From contig CAZSYU010000009.1 in the NCBI GenBank assembly GCA_964611345.1, positions 7,460 through 71,459 of the forward strand: DNA of 64,000 nucleotides. The letters run 5' to 3'. Below are positions 34,981 to 43,826 of this stretch, one piece after another (positions within the stretch are counted from its first letter, which is position 1; every line of letters starts with the position of its first letter). This DNA is from JALZVT01 sp964611345. GTDB lineage: Bacteria; Pseudomonadota; Gammaproteobacteria; Pseudomonadales; Azotimanducaceae. A model generated the notes under the pieces. That model searched no databases. It worked only from the letters and a program-made list of their open reading frames with translations, and had not been told where the DNA came from. Position numbers and translations under genes: made by a program.

Positions 34981-35164
34981 GGCTATTCGCACTCATTCGC
35001 TACAGGATTTTTACGTTCGCAGGGGTCAAACATAGCCCAAATGCGGCTTAGATGAACCTCTGAACGGCAGAATGACTTAAACTGTACTTTTAGCTTTTGG
35101 TCTTTTCTACCCTAAACTCGCCAACTCGCCGAAAGCCAGTCAAAAACCAAGCGGAGATCCACCA

Positions 35165-35716
35165 ATGCGTCATTATTTTAAGGCTACCCTGCTGTCCTTG
35201 CTTTTGATGTTCGGCGCCCATGCATTCGCGCTGGACGTTAACAAGGCAAGCTCCACAGAGCTACAAACCATTGACGGCGTGGGACCGGTCATCGCCGAAC
35301 GAATCATCAGAGAGCGCAGTCGGGGTGGCAGGTTTGCGTCAACCTCTGATCTGATAGAACGGGTTAAGGGTGTTGGCGAAAAAACCGCCCAGAGAATCAC
35401 GTCAGGTAGCGGTTTGAAAGCGGGTACCCGCAAAACCTCTACACGCTCTTCTTCGAGCTCTTCTTCAAGCAAGACCTCCTCCAGTAAAGGTTCGTCCAAC
35501 AAGACAGCGAGCTCCGGTAAAAAGTCGACCAGCAAGAAGGCGACTACCAAGAGCGCATCTGCAGATAAGAAAACCAGCAGTAAGAAAAGTGCCAAAAAGA
35601 AGAGCAGCACTAAGAAAAGCAGCGCGAAGAAGTCCAGCAAGAAGAAGTCCAGCAAGAATAAAAGCAACAAAAAGAAGACAAGCAAGAAAAAAGCCAAAAA
35701 GTCTAGCGGTAGCTAA
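35165..35716 (+). CDS. ComEA-like helix-hairpin-helix protein with Lys/Ser-rich tail
   Basis: A 183-residue exported protein. The signal peptide is L-L-S-L-L-L-M-F-G-A-H-A-F-A. A helix-hairpin-helix domain follows (D-V-N-K-A-S-S-T-E-L-Q-T-I-D-G-V-G-P, G-V-G-E-K-T-A-Q-R-I), as in ComEA of the natural-transformation system, which binds DNA. The last 90 residues or so are an extremely basic tail of S-K, K-K-S and K-K-K repeats, resembling histone H1-like or AlgP-type tails. GGAG lies eight bases upstream of the start. The tail is low-complexity and may vary in length by slippage. Exported DNA-binding is the likely role. Confidence 0.85.
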   Translation: MRHYFKATLLSLLLMFGAHAFALDVNKASSTELQTIDGVGPVIAERIIRERSRGGRFASTSDLIERVKGVGEKTAQRITSGSGLKAGTRKTSTRSSSSSSSSKTSSSKGSSNKTASSGKKSTSKKATTKSASADKKTSSKKSAKKKSSTKKSSAKKSSKKKSSKNKSNKKKTSKKKAKKSSGS

Positions 35717-35787
35717 TGTAGTCCCGGGCGCAAATATCTATAGACTGGGTGCAGTATTATCCTGCAGCTAGCTAAAGGAAGCGCCCG

Positions 35788-37203
35788 ATGACTACCCCAG
35801 GCAGTATCGCCACTGACTATCTGATTGTCGGCAGTGGCGCCATGGGCATGGCGTTTGCGGACGTTCTTGTAAACGAAACGAGCGCCACTATGACCCTGGT
35901 CGACAAGCACGATCGACCGGGAGGGCACTGGAACGATGCCTACCCCTTTGTGCGCCTGCACCAGCCATCCGCCTTTTACGGCGTGAACTCCCGGCGCCTG
36001 GGTAACAACGCCAAAGACAAGCGCGGTGGCAACAAGGGCTTGTTTGAGCTCGCCTCTGGCACGGAGGTGTGCACCTATTTCGACCAGGTGATGCGTCGGG
36101 GTCTACTTGCCTCTGGTCGGGTGCAGTATTTTCCCATGGCAGAATACTTGGGCGAGAATCGCTTTCGATCCCTGGTCACTGGCGCAACCACCCAGGCGGA
36201 AGTGGCCCGCAAGACCGTCAACGCTACTTATATGAATGTGCAGGTGCCTTCTACCCGGGGACCACTCTATGACGTCAGGACTGCCGCGAATTGCATTCCC
36301 CTCAACGATCTGCCCAGAACACCAGCACCCACCGAAGGTTATGTAGTCATCGGCGCAGGCAAGACGGGAATCGATGCGTGCTTGTGGCTGTTGCGGCACA
36401 ACGTTGCCCCGGGTCGCATTCGCTGGATCATGCCGCGCGACTCCTGGTATCTGAACCGCAAAAACATTCAACCCGGCACAGAGTTTTTGAACGATACTCT
36501 GGGCGGCCAGGTAGGCAACATGGAAGCGGTCATCAAGGCCCGCTCGATGGCACATCTGTTTGATCTGCTCAGTGAAGACGGTCAACTATTGCGCCTGAGT
36601 GACGAGCATCGCCCAACCATGTATCGCTGCGCGACCGTTACCGAAGATGAGCTGGCTCAACTTCGTAAGATTGATCAGGTAATACGCATGGGTCGCGTAA
36701 AACAGATCACCGAAAGTACCATCGAACTCGAGGATGGCAGCATTCCAACCAACCAGAACACTCTGCACGTCGATTGCACCGCCGATGGGTTAGCCAATCG
36801 CCCCGCTGTACCGATTTTTGACGGTGACAGTATTACCCTGCAATCAGTGCGCACCTGCCAGCAGACATTCAGCGCCGCCTTGATCGCGCACATCGAGCAT
36901 AGCTACAAAGACGATGCCGAAAAAAACGCCCTCGCTACTCCTGTTCCACATCCCAACGCCGACATCGACTGGCTACGTTCAATGCTGACTAGCACCTTAA
37001 ACGGCATGGCGTGGTCTCAAAAACCTGCGCTGCAGGAATGGCTCGGGCAATGCAGGCTAAACTTTGCGAGTCACCTTGCGCCTAAAACCGCACGCGAACA
37101 GGAAACGTCTGGAGCTACCTTTCAGGCTCTTGGCCAGCGGAGCGCAGAACTCACACTGCCAAGCATCACCAAGCTCGAAGAACTGCTGGCTCTGGCAGAA
37201 TAG
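35788..37203 (+). CDS. FAD/NAD(P)-binding flavoprotein
   Basis: A 471-residue flavin-dependent oxidoreductase with two dinucleotide-binding motifs: D-Y-L-I-V-G-S-G-A-M-G-M-A near the N-terminus (FAD) and Y-V-V-I-G-A-G-K-T-G-I-D near residue 185 (NAD(P)H). It resembles flavin monooxygenases and lysine/ornithine hydroxylases in layout, with P-G-G-H-W after the first strand. The substrate is unknown. A pyridoxamine-oxidase-like gene lies 149 bases downstream. Confidence 0.85.
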   Translation: MTTPGSIATDYLIVGSGAMGMAFADVLVNETSATMTLVDKHDRPGGHWNDAYPFVRLHQPSAFYGVNSRRLGNNAKDKRGGNKGLFELASGTEVCTYFDQVMRRGLLASGRVQYFPMAEYLGENRFRSLVTGATTQAEVARKTVNATYMNVQVPSTRGPLYDVRTAANCIPLNDLPRTPAPTEGYVVIGAGKTGIDACLWLLRHNVAPGRIRWIMPRDSWYLNRKNIQPGTEFLNDTLGGQVGNMEAVIKARSMAHLFDLLSEDGQLLRLSDEHRPTMYRCATVTEDELAQLRKIDQVIRMGRVKQITESTIELEDGSIPTNQNTLHVDCTADGLANRPAVPIFDGDSITLQSVRTCQQTFSAALIAHIEHSYKDDAEKNALATPVPHPNADIDWLRSMLTSTLNGMAWSQKPALQEWLGQCRLNFASHLAPKTAREQETSGATFQALGQRSAELTLPSITKLEELLALAE

Positions 37204-37352
37204 TGCGCGCGCGATGACACAGGTGTCTCAGAGCATTGGCTTATTGTCGAGGAAGACAAGCGCTGGGTGGTTGTGAGCCCGCCCGGCAAGTTTCGCCAAG
37301 TAGGTTTTGGCAGGCACAATAGGGTCTCGCAAAACCAGTACAGGTAGTCCAA

Positions 37353-37790
37353 ATGGCCGACACTCGTATGACTCAAGCCGAGCGCGAAGCGTTTCTTGCT
37401 GCACCCCGCATCGGTGTGCTGTCTATTCCCCGCCCAACCGAGAGCCAACCACCACTCTCAGCCCCGGTCTGGTACGACTACCACAAGGGCGGCGAGCTTT
37501 GGCTACTCACCGGTCCAAACTCCGCCAAGGGCAAACTGCTGACGTTGAATGGCGCTGTCACAATGGTCGCTCAGCAGGAAGCCATGCCCTACGCCTACGT
37601 CAGCGCTGAATGCACCGTCACTGACATCCGGGAAGCAACCGAAAGTGACAACCGAGAGATGGCTCACCGTTATCTGGGCCCCGAGACAGGTGATGCCTAC
37701 GTCCAAGCCAACACCGGCAACGTGTCTATTCGCGTCGCGCTACGAATAGATCGGTGGCTAACTGTCGACTATGCCAAGACTTCGCTGTAA
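37353..37790 (+). CDS. Pyridoxamine 5'-phosphate oxidase-like split-barrel protein
   Basis: A 145-residue flavin-binding split-barrel protein. Features: M-T-Q-A-E-R-E-A-F-L-A-A-P-R-I-G-V-L-S, the strand P-V-W-Y-D-Y-H-K-G-G-E-L-W-L-L-T-G and a C-terminal I-R-V-A-L-R-I-D-R-W. These match PNPOx/F420-type oxidoreductases, which reduce or bind small substrates. The cofactor (FMN or F420) cannot be told from the sequence alone. It begins 149 bases after the flavoprotein gene, with no strong terminator between. Confidence 0.85.
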   Translation: MADTRMTQAEREAFLAAPRIGVLSIPRPTESQPPLSAPVWYDYHKGGELWLLTGPNSAKGKLLTLNGAVTMVAQQEAMPYAYVSAECTVTDIREATESDNREMAHRYLGPETGDAYVQANTGNVSIRVALRIDRWLTVDYAKTSL

Positions 37791-37808
37791 CCGTAGCAGC
37801 GCACGCTA

Positions 37809-38756
37809 GTGCATGATTCGGACCCATCAATTACACTGGCCGAAGATCCAATACCCTGGATTGATATCTTCGAGCACCGTGAACAACGGTTGATTGCCGA
37901 GGCCGCCTTTGTACTCACGGCGATCAACATAGAGCATCAGGTGACGCGCAATCTGGCACTGGATGACAACGGCCAGCCCTCCAAGACGCGGCGCTTTGTA
38001 GGTCCGTGGCGACTGTCGGTGCCCACGAGCGAAGCGGCCTTTGCGGGCAATCAACTCGATACCTACTGGCGTGAAAACGCCAATCTAAGTCAGCGACCAC
38101 GGGGAAGCCCGGCCGTAGACAGCGGTCTGTTTGGCATTCTGGGATTTATGCTCGTGATCTGGGCGCTGCCCTGGTTACAGGAGTGGACGCTTTATGACTG
38201 GCGCAATTCGGGCCTTATGGCGGCCAGAGCGGTAACCGAAGGCGAATGGTGGCGCACGATCACCGCGCTCACCTTGCACGCCGACATCGGCCATATTCTG
38301 GGTAACTCGCTGTTCGGTATGCTGTTTGGTGGCTTACTGGCGCGCCAACTGGGTTCTGGCGTGGGTTGGTTATTGATAATCGTTGCGGCCGGTCTCGCCA
38401 ACACCATCAATGCGTTCAGTCAGGGCGATAATTTTCGCTCTCTCGGCGCTTCCACAGCGACCTTTGCAGCCCTTGGCTTGTTAGCCGCGGTGGTGTGGCG
38501 CAGGGGCTACTTTAAAAACAACGATTGGCGACGCAGCTTTGCACCCATGTTTGCCGCCATCGCACTGGTCGCCTTTACCGGCATCGGGGACGCCAATACC
38601 GACGTCGCTGCGCATCTGTTTGGATTTGGCTGCGGTTTGGTCCTTGGCCTTTCTAGTGCGAGCTTGCCATTCGCCTGGCTAAACCGCTCGACCCAATGGC
38701 TGGCGGGTGCTGCCGCACTTGGCATAGTCGTCAGCGCCTGGTGGTTCGCTTTGTAG
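37809..38756 (+). CDS. Rhomboid family intramembrane protease
   Basis: A 315-residue protein starting at GTG 37809, 18 bases after the previous gene. The N-terminal 100 residues are cytosolic; the rest has six or seven transmembrane helices. Motifs: L-T-L-H-A-D-I-G-H-I-L-G-N (HxxxN), S-L-G-A-S-T-A-T-F (catalytic serine region; the usual G-x-S-G is G-A-S-T here) and D-V-A-A-H-L-F-G-F (catalytic histidine). It cleaves transmembrane proteins inside the inner membrane. The Ser-x-His arrangement is intact, so activity is likely. Confidence 0.88.
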   Translation: MHDSDPSITLAEDPIPWIDIFEHREQRLIAEAAFVLTAINIEHQVTRNLALDDNGQPSKTRRFVGPWRLSVPTSEAAFAGNQLDTYWRENANLSQRPRGSPAVDSGLFGILGFMLVIWALPWLQEWTLYDWRNSGLMAARAVTEGEWWRTITALTLHADIGHILGNSLFGMLFGGLLARQLGSGVGWLLIIVAAGLANTINAFSQGDNFRSLGASTATFAALGLLAAVVWRRGYFKNNDWRRSFAPMFAAIALVAFTGIGDANTDVAAHLFGFGCGLVLGLSSASLPFAWLNRSTQWLAGAAALGIVVSAWWFAL

Positions 38757-38770
38757 CACCCGCGGTGACT

Positions 38771-40081
38771 TTATAACCTGTGCAACCGCACCGGCAGATG
38801 CGAATAACCGTGCACAAAGTTTGACGTAATTCGAGTCGGCTCTGCCAACACTTCAACAAACGAAAAGCGCTTCTGAATCTCTTCCCACAACAGGCGCAGT
38901 TGCATCTCAGCCAACCGATTGCCCATGCAGCGATGTACGCCATAACCAAACGAAACGTGCTGGCGCGCATTGGGACGGTCTACCTGCATGACCTCAGGGT
39001 TTTCGAACACTGATTCATCCCTGTTGCCGGAGATGTACCACATCACCACCTTGTCGCCTTTCTTAATGGTTTGGCCGTGAAAGTCGACGTCTTCTAAGGC
39101 CGTGCGGCGCATGTGTGCAAGCGGCGTCTGCCAACGAATAATCTCGGCAACCATATTGGGAATGAGTGCTTCATCTGCGCGCAGCTTGTCGTACTCGGCA
39201 GGAAAACGGTTCAACGCCAACACGCCACCCGACATTGAATTTCGCGTGGTGTCATTACCGCCAACAATCAGTAACAACAGGTTGCCCAGGTAAGTAGATG
39301 GGGTCATATCCTGCGTGTTCGGATCGTTTGCCAACATGGATACCAGATCGAAGCCTTCTCTGTTGCCCTCGCGCTCCCGCCACAATTGGGTGAATTGCGC
39401 GAGGCACTCCTGCAACTCGATACTCGCTTCTTTCCAACTGCTGACCAACCCTGACTGTGGTCCGCCAGTGGCGATGTCAGACCAGCGTGTCAGTTTGTGG
39501 CGTTCTTCAAACGGAAAGTCAAACAGAGTGGCAAGCATTTGGGTGGTGAGTTCAATTGATACGCGCTCTACCCAGTTAAATTCTTCACCAACCGGCAACT
39601 CATCTAGCACTCTCTGGATCCGACCGCGAATGAGATCTTCCATAGCGGCAAGATTGCGAGGCGCAACAACTCCCGACACAGATTTGCGTTGCTTCGAATG
39701 CATGGGTTCATCCATTGCAATGAAGCTCGGATTAACAAACTCCGGGGCGACATCGACAATAGAAATGTTATCAAGCGAAGAAAAGCGGGCATTGTCCGCA
39801 TCAATCTCTTTCATTGCATGAAAGCCGGTTATTGACCAATACGGCCCAACACGGCTGTCTTCGTGGAAGTACACGGGGGCGTCACGACGTAGGCGCTCAA
39901 AATAAGGCCAGTGAGTATCGGTACGAAATAAATGCCAATCTGTGACATCAACCTCAGCCAGGGGAATAGAAAACGCTCGTTCTTTCGCAGCAAGCTGTTC
40001 GGCAGAGTAACTGGACCCAAGCATTACTGTCTCAGCAGTCTGACTTTCGAGAGATGTATTGGTTACTGAATCAGTGCGCAT
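38771..40081 (-). CDS. Cytochrome P450
   Basis: A 436-residue P450. I-helix L-I-V-G-G-N-D-T-T-R-N, ExxR as E-I-I-R-W-Q-T-P-L-A-H-M-R-R, and haem-binding loop F-G-Y-G-V-H-R-C-M-G-N-R-L-A. The Asn before D-T-T and the M-R-R-T-A segment are features of the CYP125/CYP142 and related fatty acid/steroid hydroxylase group, though I cannot fix a family. It is the second P450 in this window, about 5 kb from the first. No ferredoxin gene is adjacent. Confidence 0.95.
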   Translation of the reverse strand: MRTDSVTNTSLESQTAETVMLGSSYSAEQLAAKERAFSIPLAEVDVTDWHLFRTDTHWPYFERLRRDAPVYFHEDSRVGPYWSITGFHAMKEIDADNARFSSLDNISIVDVAPEFVNPSFIAMDEPMHSKQRKSVSGVVAPRNLAAMEDLIRGRIQRVLDELPVGEEFNWVERVSIELTTQMLATLFDFPFEERHKLTRWSDIATGGPQSGLVSSWKEASIELQECLAQFTQLWREREGNREGFDLVSMLANDPNTQDMTPSTYLGNLLLLIVGGNDTTRNSMSGGVLALNRFPAEYDKLRADEALIPNMVAEIIRWQTPLAHMRRTALEDVDFHGQTIKKGDKVVMWYISGNRDESVFENPEVMQVDRPNARQHVSFGYGVHRCMGNRLAEMQLRLLWEEIQKRFSFVEVLAEPTRITSNFVHGYSHLPVRLHRL

Positions 40082-40168
40082 TGTCGTTCTCCAACCCCTA
40101 TTCTCCAGCGCTCCAGTATATCAACTGTCTGACGCAACGCTATCTGGCCTGGTGGTCCAACGGCGACG

Positions 40169-41518
40169 CTAGTCCGTAAGACCAGCCACAAAGATAACGC
40201 CAATCACCAATGGCACAAAAAACCGCACCAGCACTCGCCAAGTACGAAATAGCAAAGAGTCATCGGCGAGAGCCAGCTCCTGTGAACTGGCATTGGCACT
40301 CATACGCCAACCCGCAAACACAGCAATGAGCATTCCACCAATCGGTAGCAACAGTTGGTTTGGTAAAAAGTCGAGCAGTTGTGAAAGCGACAGGCCAAAG
40401 GCTCGAGCCTGTGACCAGCCACTGTTTGACAGCACACTAATAATACTCAAGCAGGTAACACCGGCCAACGCGACAACCGAGGCACGCGCTCTCTGCCACT
40501 GCATGGTTTCGCAGAGCCACGCGATAATGGGCTCAATCAAACCCAACATCGATGTAATGGCTGCGACCGACAATAACAGGAAGAAAAATACAGCTACCGC
40601 GTAACCCCCAGGCATCTGAGCAAAAGCCACCGGTAGCGTCTGAAAAATCAGACCTGTTCCATCAGCGGGGTCCAGTCCGTTGTGGAAGACCGCCGGAAAA
40701 ATCACGAGGCCAGCAAGTAACGCCACCAAAGTATCGCCGAGTGCGATTATGACAGCGCTGCGTGGTATGGAAATGTCGCTCGGTAAATAGGCGCCGAAGG
40801 TCATCATTCCGGCCATGGCTACTCCAATAGAAAAGAACGCTTGGCCGACGGCCACCAACACCAACGATGGCGTTACCAAGGAGAAGTCAGGCACAAAGAG
40901 ATACTGTAACGCCTGACTAAAACCTCCCGCAAACACGTTGTACAGCGCTAGCAACACCAGCAAGACAAAGAGCATGGGCATGAGTACCCGCACAGAGCGT
41001 TCGATTCCGCGTTGCACGCCACCCACCATAATCACGCCCGTAACCACCAGTCCCACCGATGTCCACAATAGCGACATGCCAGTATTCGCGAGTGTTTCTT
41101 CAAACAAACTCGCGGCACCAAAGATGTTTATGGCTGCAAAGTTGTTGGTTATAGCAAGGAACAGATATCTCAACACCCATCCAACAACAACCGCGTAAAC
41201 ACCGACAATCAGAAAGGCTGCAAATACGTTCAGGCTGCCTAACCAACCCCAACGGGCGCTAGCTCCCTCGGCCGTGGCAACCGCCACAAGTGCGCGGGGT
41301 GGGCTCAAGCGCCCGCGCCGACCGATGAGCAACTCCGCCATAATTATGGGCACACCAATAATCAACACGCAGAGCAAATAAACGACAACAAAGGCGCCGC
41401 CACCATTTTCGCCTGTCAGATAGGGAAAGCGCCAAATGTTGCCAAGTCCAACGGCAAAACCAACCGCCGCCATAAGGAAGCCAAACCGTGAGGAAAACAT
41501 GGCGTTAGAAACTGACAT
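40169..41518 (-). CDS. Sodium-dependent transporter (NSS/SNF family)
   Basis: A 449-residue inner-membrane symporter with about eleven helices. The N-terminal signature is F-A-V-G-L-G-N-I-W-R-F-P-Y-L-T-G-E-N-G-G-G-A-F, containing the sodium-binding unwound helix, followed by F-F-S-I-G-V-A-M-A-G-M-M-T-F-G-A-Y. Members import amino acids or other zwitterions with Na+. Length is typical for the short bacterial (LeuT-like) members. Confidence 0.92.
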   Translation of the reverse strand: MSVSNAMFSSRFGFLMAAVGFAVGLGNIWRFPYLTGENGGGAFVVVYLLCVLIIGVPIIMAELLIGRRGRLSPPRALVAVATAEGASARWGWLGSLNVFAAFLIVGVYAVVVGWVLRYLFLAITNNFAAINIFGAASLFEETLANTGMSLLWTSVGLVVTGVIMVGGVQRGIERSVRVLMPMLFVLLVLLALYNVFAGGFSQALQYLFVPDFSLVTPSLVLVAVGQAFFSIGVAMAGMMTFGAYLPSDISIPRSAVIIALGDTLVALLAGLVIFPAVFHNGLDPADGTGLIFQTLPVAFAQMPGGYAVAVFFFLLLSVAAITSMLGLIEPIIAWLCETMQWQRARASVVALAGVTCLSIISVLSNSGWSQARAFGLSLSQLLDFLPNQLLLPIGGMLIAVFAGWRMSANASSQELALADDSLLFRTWRVLVRFFVPLVIGVIFVAGLTD

Positions 41519-41630
41519 CGGTAGCCCTGTTAAAAGTACGCACTGGCTAATTATACGGGACGCCGGACCTTCCGCAGTTTAGACTCCCACCCGGAAAAAT
41601 TGAGTACCCACCCAGGTTTGGACCTTAGCC

Positions 41631-43004
41631 TTGGCCACTAGCCCCCCATCAGAACTTCGAGAGTTACTTCGTCTCGCCTGGCCCATGATGCTCACGCAAC
41701 TGTTTATTATGGGTACCGGGTTTTTGGATACCGCCATGTCGGGTCACTACAGCGCGGCTGACATTGCCGGTGTTGCCACGGCGGGCAACATCCTGTGGCC
41801 AGTGTTTATGCTGTTAACCGGCATTACTACGGCGCTCACTCCAATCGTGGCCCAGTTAAGAGGGGCTGGTGATACCGGCGCCGCTGGCGTGCGCGTGCGG
41901 CAGGGATTATGGATCGCTCTTGCAGGCGCCATAACACTGGTCGTGGCGATTCTAAGCGCTGAACCTCTACTGCGTCTGTCCTGGTTGCAGATCGACAACT
42001 CGGTCGTGGAAATCGCCATGGGCTATCTGCGCGCAGTTGCCTGGGGTGCCCCCGCCGTTGTGCTTTATGTGGCTCTCCGAAACGTCTGCGATGGTCTAGG
42101 ACAAACTCGACCTACGATGTATATCTCAGGTTTTGTGCTACCTATAAACGCTTTTCTCAACTATTCCTTCGTCTACGGAAAATTTGGTTTCCCAGAGCTT
42201 GGCGGCGTTGGCTGCGGCTGGGCGACGGCCATTGTGCTGTGGATTCAACTCGGTCTTATGCTGATTGTAGTGAAGCAGAGCTTTTTCCGCCGAACCAATG
42301 TGTTTGCGCGCCTGGACGCGCCCGACTTTGGTGAAATGTGGCGCATCATCAAGCTGGGATTGCCAATAGGCCTTGCGATGTTTCTGGGTATGGCCGTATT
42401 TGCAGCAGTGGGCTTGCTCGTTGCAAGCATCGGCGTTAATGCACTCGCAGCCCATAGCATTGCCGGTAATCTGAACTGGTTAACCTACGTCATTCCGATG
42501 GGACTAGGCGCGGCAGCCAGCATTCGAGTGGGCTTTTTTACCGGGGCACGAAACCTTCCGGCAGCTCGCGGAGCTGCAGCCACCGCGTATCGATTCGCCC
42601 TGGTATATGCGTTCATCGTGAGCGCCTTACTCGTTCTGTTACGATATAACCTCGTCGGCATCTACACCACAGACCCGGCGGTAATAGAACTCGCAGTAAC
42701 ACTGCTGCTATTTATCGCGCTCTATCAGATTGTCGACGATACTCAGGCTGTCGCGGTTGGTGCCCTGCGCGGTTACAAGGACACCACCGTACCCATGATC
42801 TTTCAGGCCGTCGGCTATTGGGTGATCGCACTGCCCCTGGGCACCGCCCTTGCGTTTGGTTGGGGTGGTATTGAGCCGCTCGGCGTCTACGGCTACTGGG
42901 CTGGCATGACCTTTGGTCTGTTTCTTGTGTCCTGCGCCAATGGCATGCGGCTATGGCGCACCAGTCATAACGACACACTAGTCACACGACTCGCCAACGA
43001 CTAG
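41631..43004 (+). CDS. MATE family efflux transporter
   Basis: A 457-residue protein with twelve predicted helices in two repeats. Motifs: L-R-L-A-W-P-M-M-L-T-Q-L, F-L-D-T-A-M-S-G-H-Y-S and G-Y-K-D-T-T-V-P-M near the second repeat. MATE proteins extrude drugs or metabolites using Na+ or H+ gradients. The start used is TTG 41631, with no strong ribosome-binding site in view. It is divergent from the NSS transporter gene. Confidence 0.92.
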   Translation: MATSPPSELRELLRLAWPMMLTQLFIMGTGFLDTAMSGHYSAADIAGVATAGNILWPVFMLLTGITTALTPIVAQLRGAGDTGAAGVRVRQGLWIALAGAITLVVAILSAEPLLRLSWLQIDNSVVEIAMGYLRAVAWGAPAVVLYVALRNVCDGLGQTRPTMYISGFVLPINAFLNYSFVYGKFGFPELGGVGCGWATAIVLWIQLGLMLIVVKQSFFRRTNVFARLDAPDFGEMWRIIKLGLPIGLAMFLGMAVFAAVGLLVASIGVNALAAHSIAGNLNWLTYVIPMGLGAAASIRVGFFTGARNLPAARGAAATAYRFALVYAFIVSALLVLLRYNLVGIYTTDPAVIELAVTLLLFIALYQIVDDTQAVAVGALRGYKDTTVPMIFQAVGYWVIALPLGTALAFGWGGIEPLGVYGYWAGMTFGLFLVSCANGMRLWRTSHNDTLVTRLAND

Positions 43005-43034
43005 GCACCTAAGAACAAGGCATCGAACGCGCTA

Positions 43035-43820
43035 TCAAATATTGCTTGGCACTGAATAACCAACCTTGGCGATGAGTTCACGCGCCTCAGGGCTCTGGAG
43101 AAAAGTAATAAATGCTATGGCAGCGGGTTTTTGGGCTGCACGCTGCAACAGCACGGCTTCCTGCACAATGGGCGTATGCTCGGTCGTTGGCACGCGCCAG
43201 ACTTGTCGCGGCAGAACGCCCGCAGGCAGAAACGCGGCGGCAGTAAAGCCAAGGTCGGCATTGCCCGTAGCAAGCATTGCGTGAGCCTGCCCCAGATTTT
43301 CGCCGAACACCAGTTTATCTGTTAACTGCTCTAACAGGCCCAGTGAGCCAAGTGTAGAGCGTGCTGCCTGGCCATAAGGCGCAAGTTCCGGATTGGCCAA
43401 GGCAAGGCGAGAGAACTGGCCGGTGCGTAGTTGTTCAAGCGGCGTCAGCGGATTCTCTCCATGCGCGCCCGTACGCCACAAAACCAGTTGTCCATGAGCG
43501 TAAACAAAGCGCTCAACAGCATGGCCCTCTTGCTCTAATAAACGTGGCCGTTCCTGATCAGCCGCGAGTAGCACGTCATAAGGCGCGCCGGCATGAATCT
43601 GGGCGTACAGCTTGCCGGTGGAACCTACCGACATCGACAACCTATAGTTGCCAGACGCCTCAAACAGCGGTTGGAGTTGGCTTAGCGCAGGTACAAAATT
43701 GCTGGCGACTGCCACGAGTACTGGCTCGGGTTGCTGGCGTTCACTCCCGCAACCCGGCAGCAGCATGACTGCGACAAGCAAAGTGAGGCAATGCGCGATC
43801 GGCAACCGCATAGTGCACAT
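43035..43820 (-). CDS. modA: Molybdate ABC transporter substrate-binding protein
   Basis: A 261-residue lipoprotein (signal ending L-L-P-G-C) of the ModA family, binding molybdate or tungstate in the periplasm. Motifs: V-A-V-A-S-N-F-V-P-A-L, M-S-V-G-S-T-G-K-L-Y-A-Q-I, G-A-P-Y-D-V-L-L-A-A-D and A-D-L-G-F-T-A-A-A. No modB or modC lies beside it, so it is an orphan binding protein here. An ATG at 43811 is an equally possible start. Confidence 0.88.
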   Translation of the reverse strand: MCTMRLPIAHCLTLLVAVMLLPGCGSERQQPEPVLVAVASNFVPALSQLQPLFEASGNYRLSMSVGSTGKLYAQIHAGAPYDVLLAADQERPRLLEQEGHAVERFVYAHGQLVLWRTGAHGENPLTPLEQLRTGQFSRLALANPELAPYGQAARSTLGSLGLLEQLTDKLVFGENLGQAHAMLATGNADLGFTAAAFLPAGVLPRQVWRVPTTEHTPIVQEAVLLQRAAQKPAAIAFITFLQSPEARELIAKVGYSVPSNI

Positions 43821-43826
43821 AGCCTA

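Noticed and set aside
35173..35697. A long minus-strand ORF rich in Leu and Phe
   Set aside because: It is the antisense of the Lys/Ser-rich tail and only looks open because AAG/AAA codons read as CTT/TTT on the other strand.
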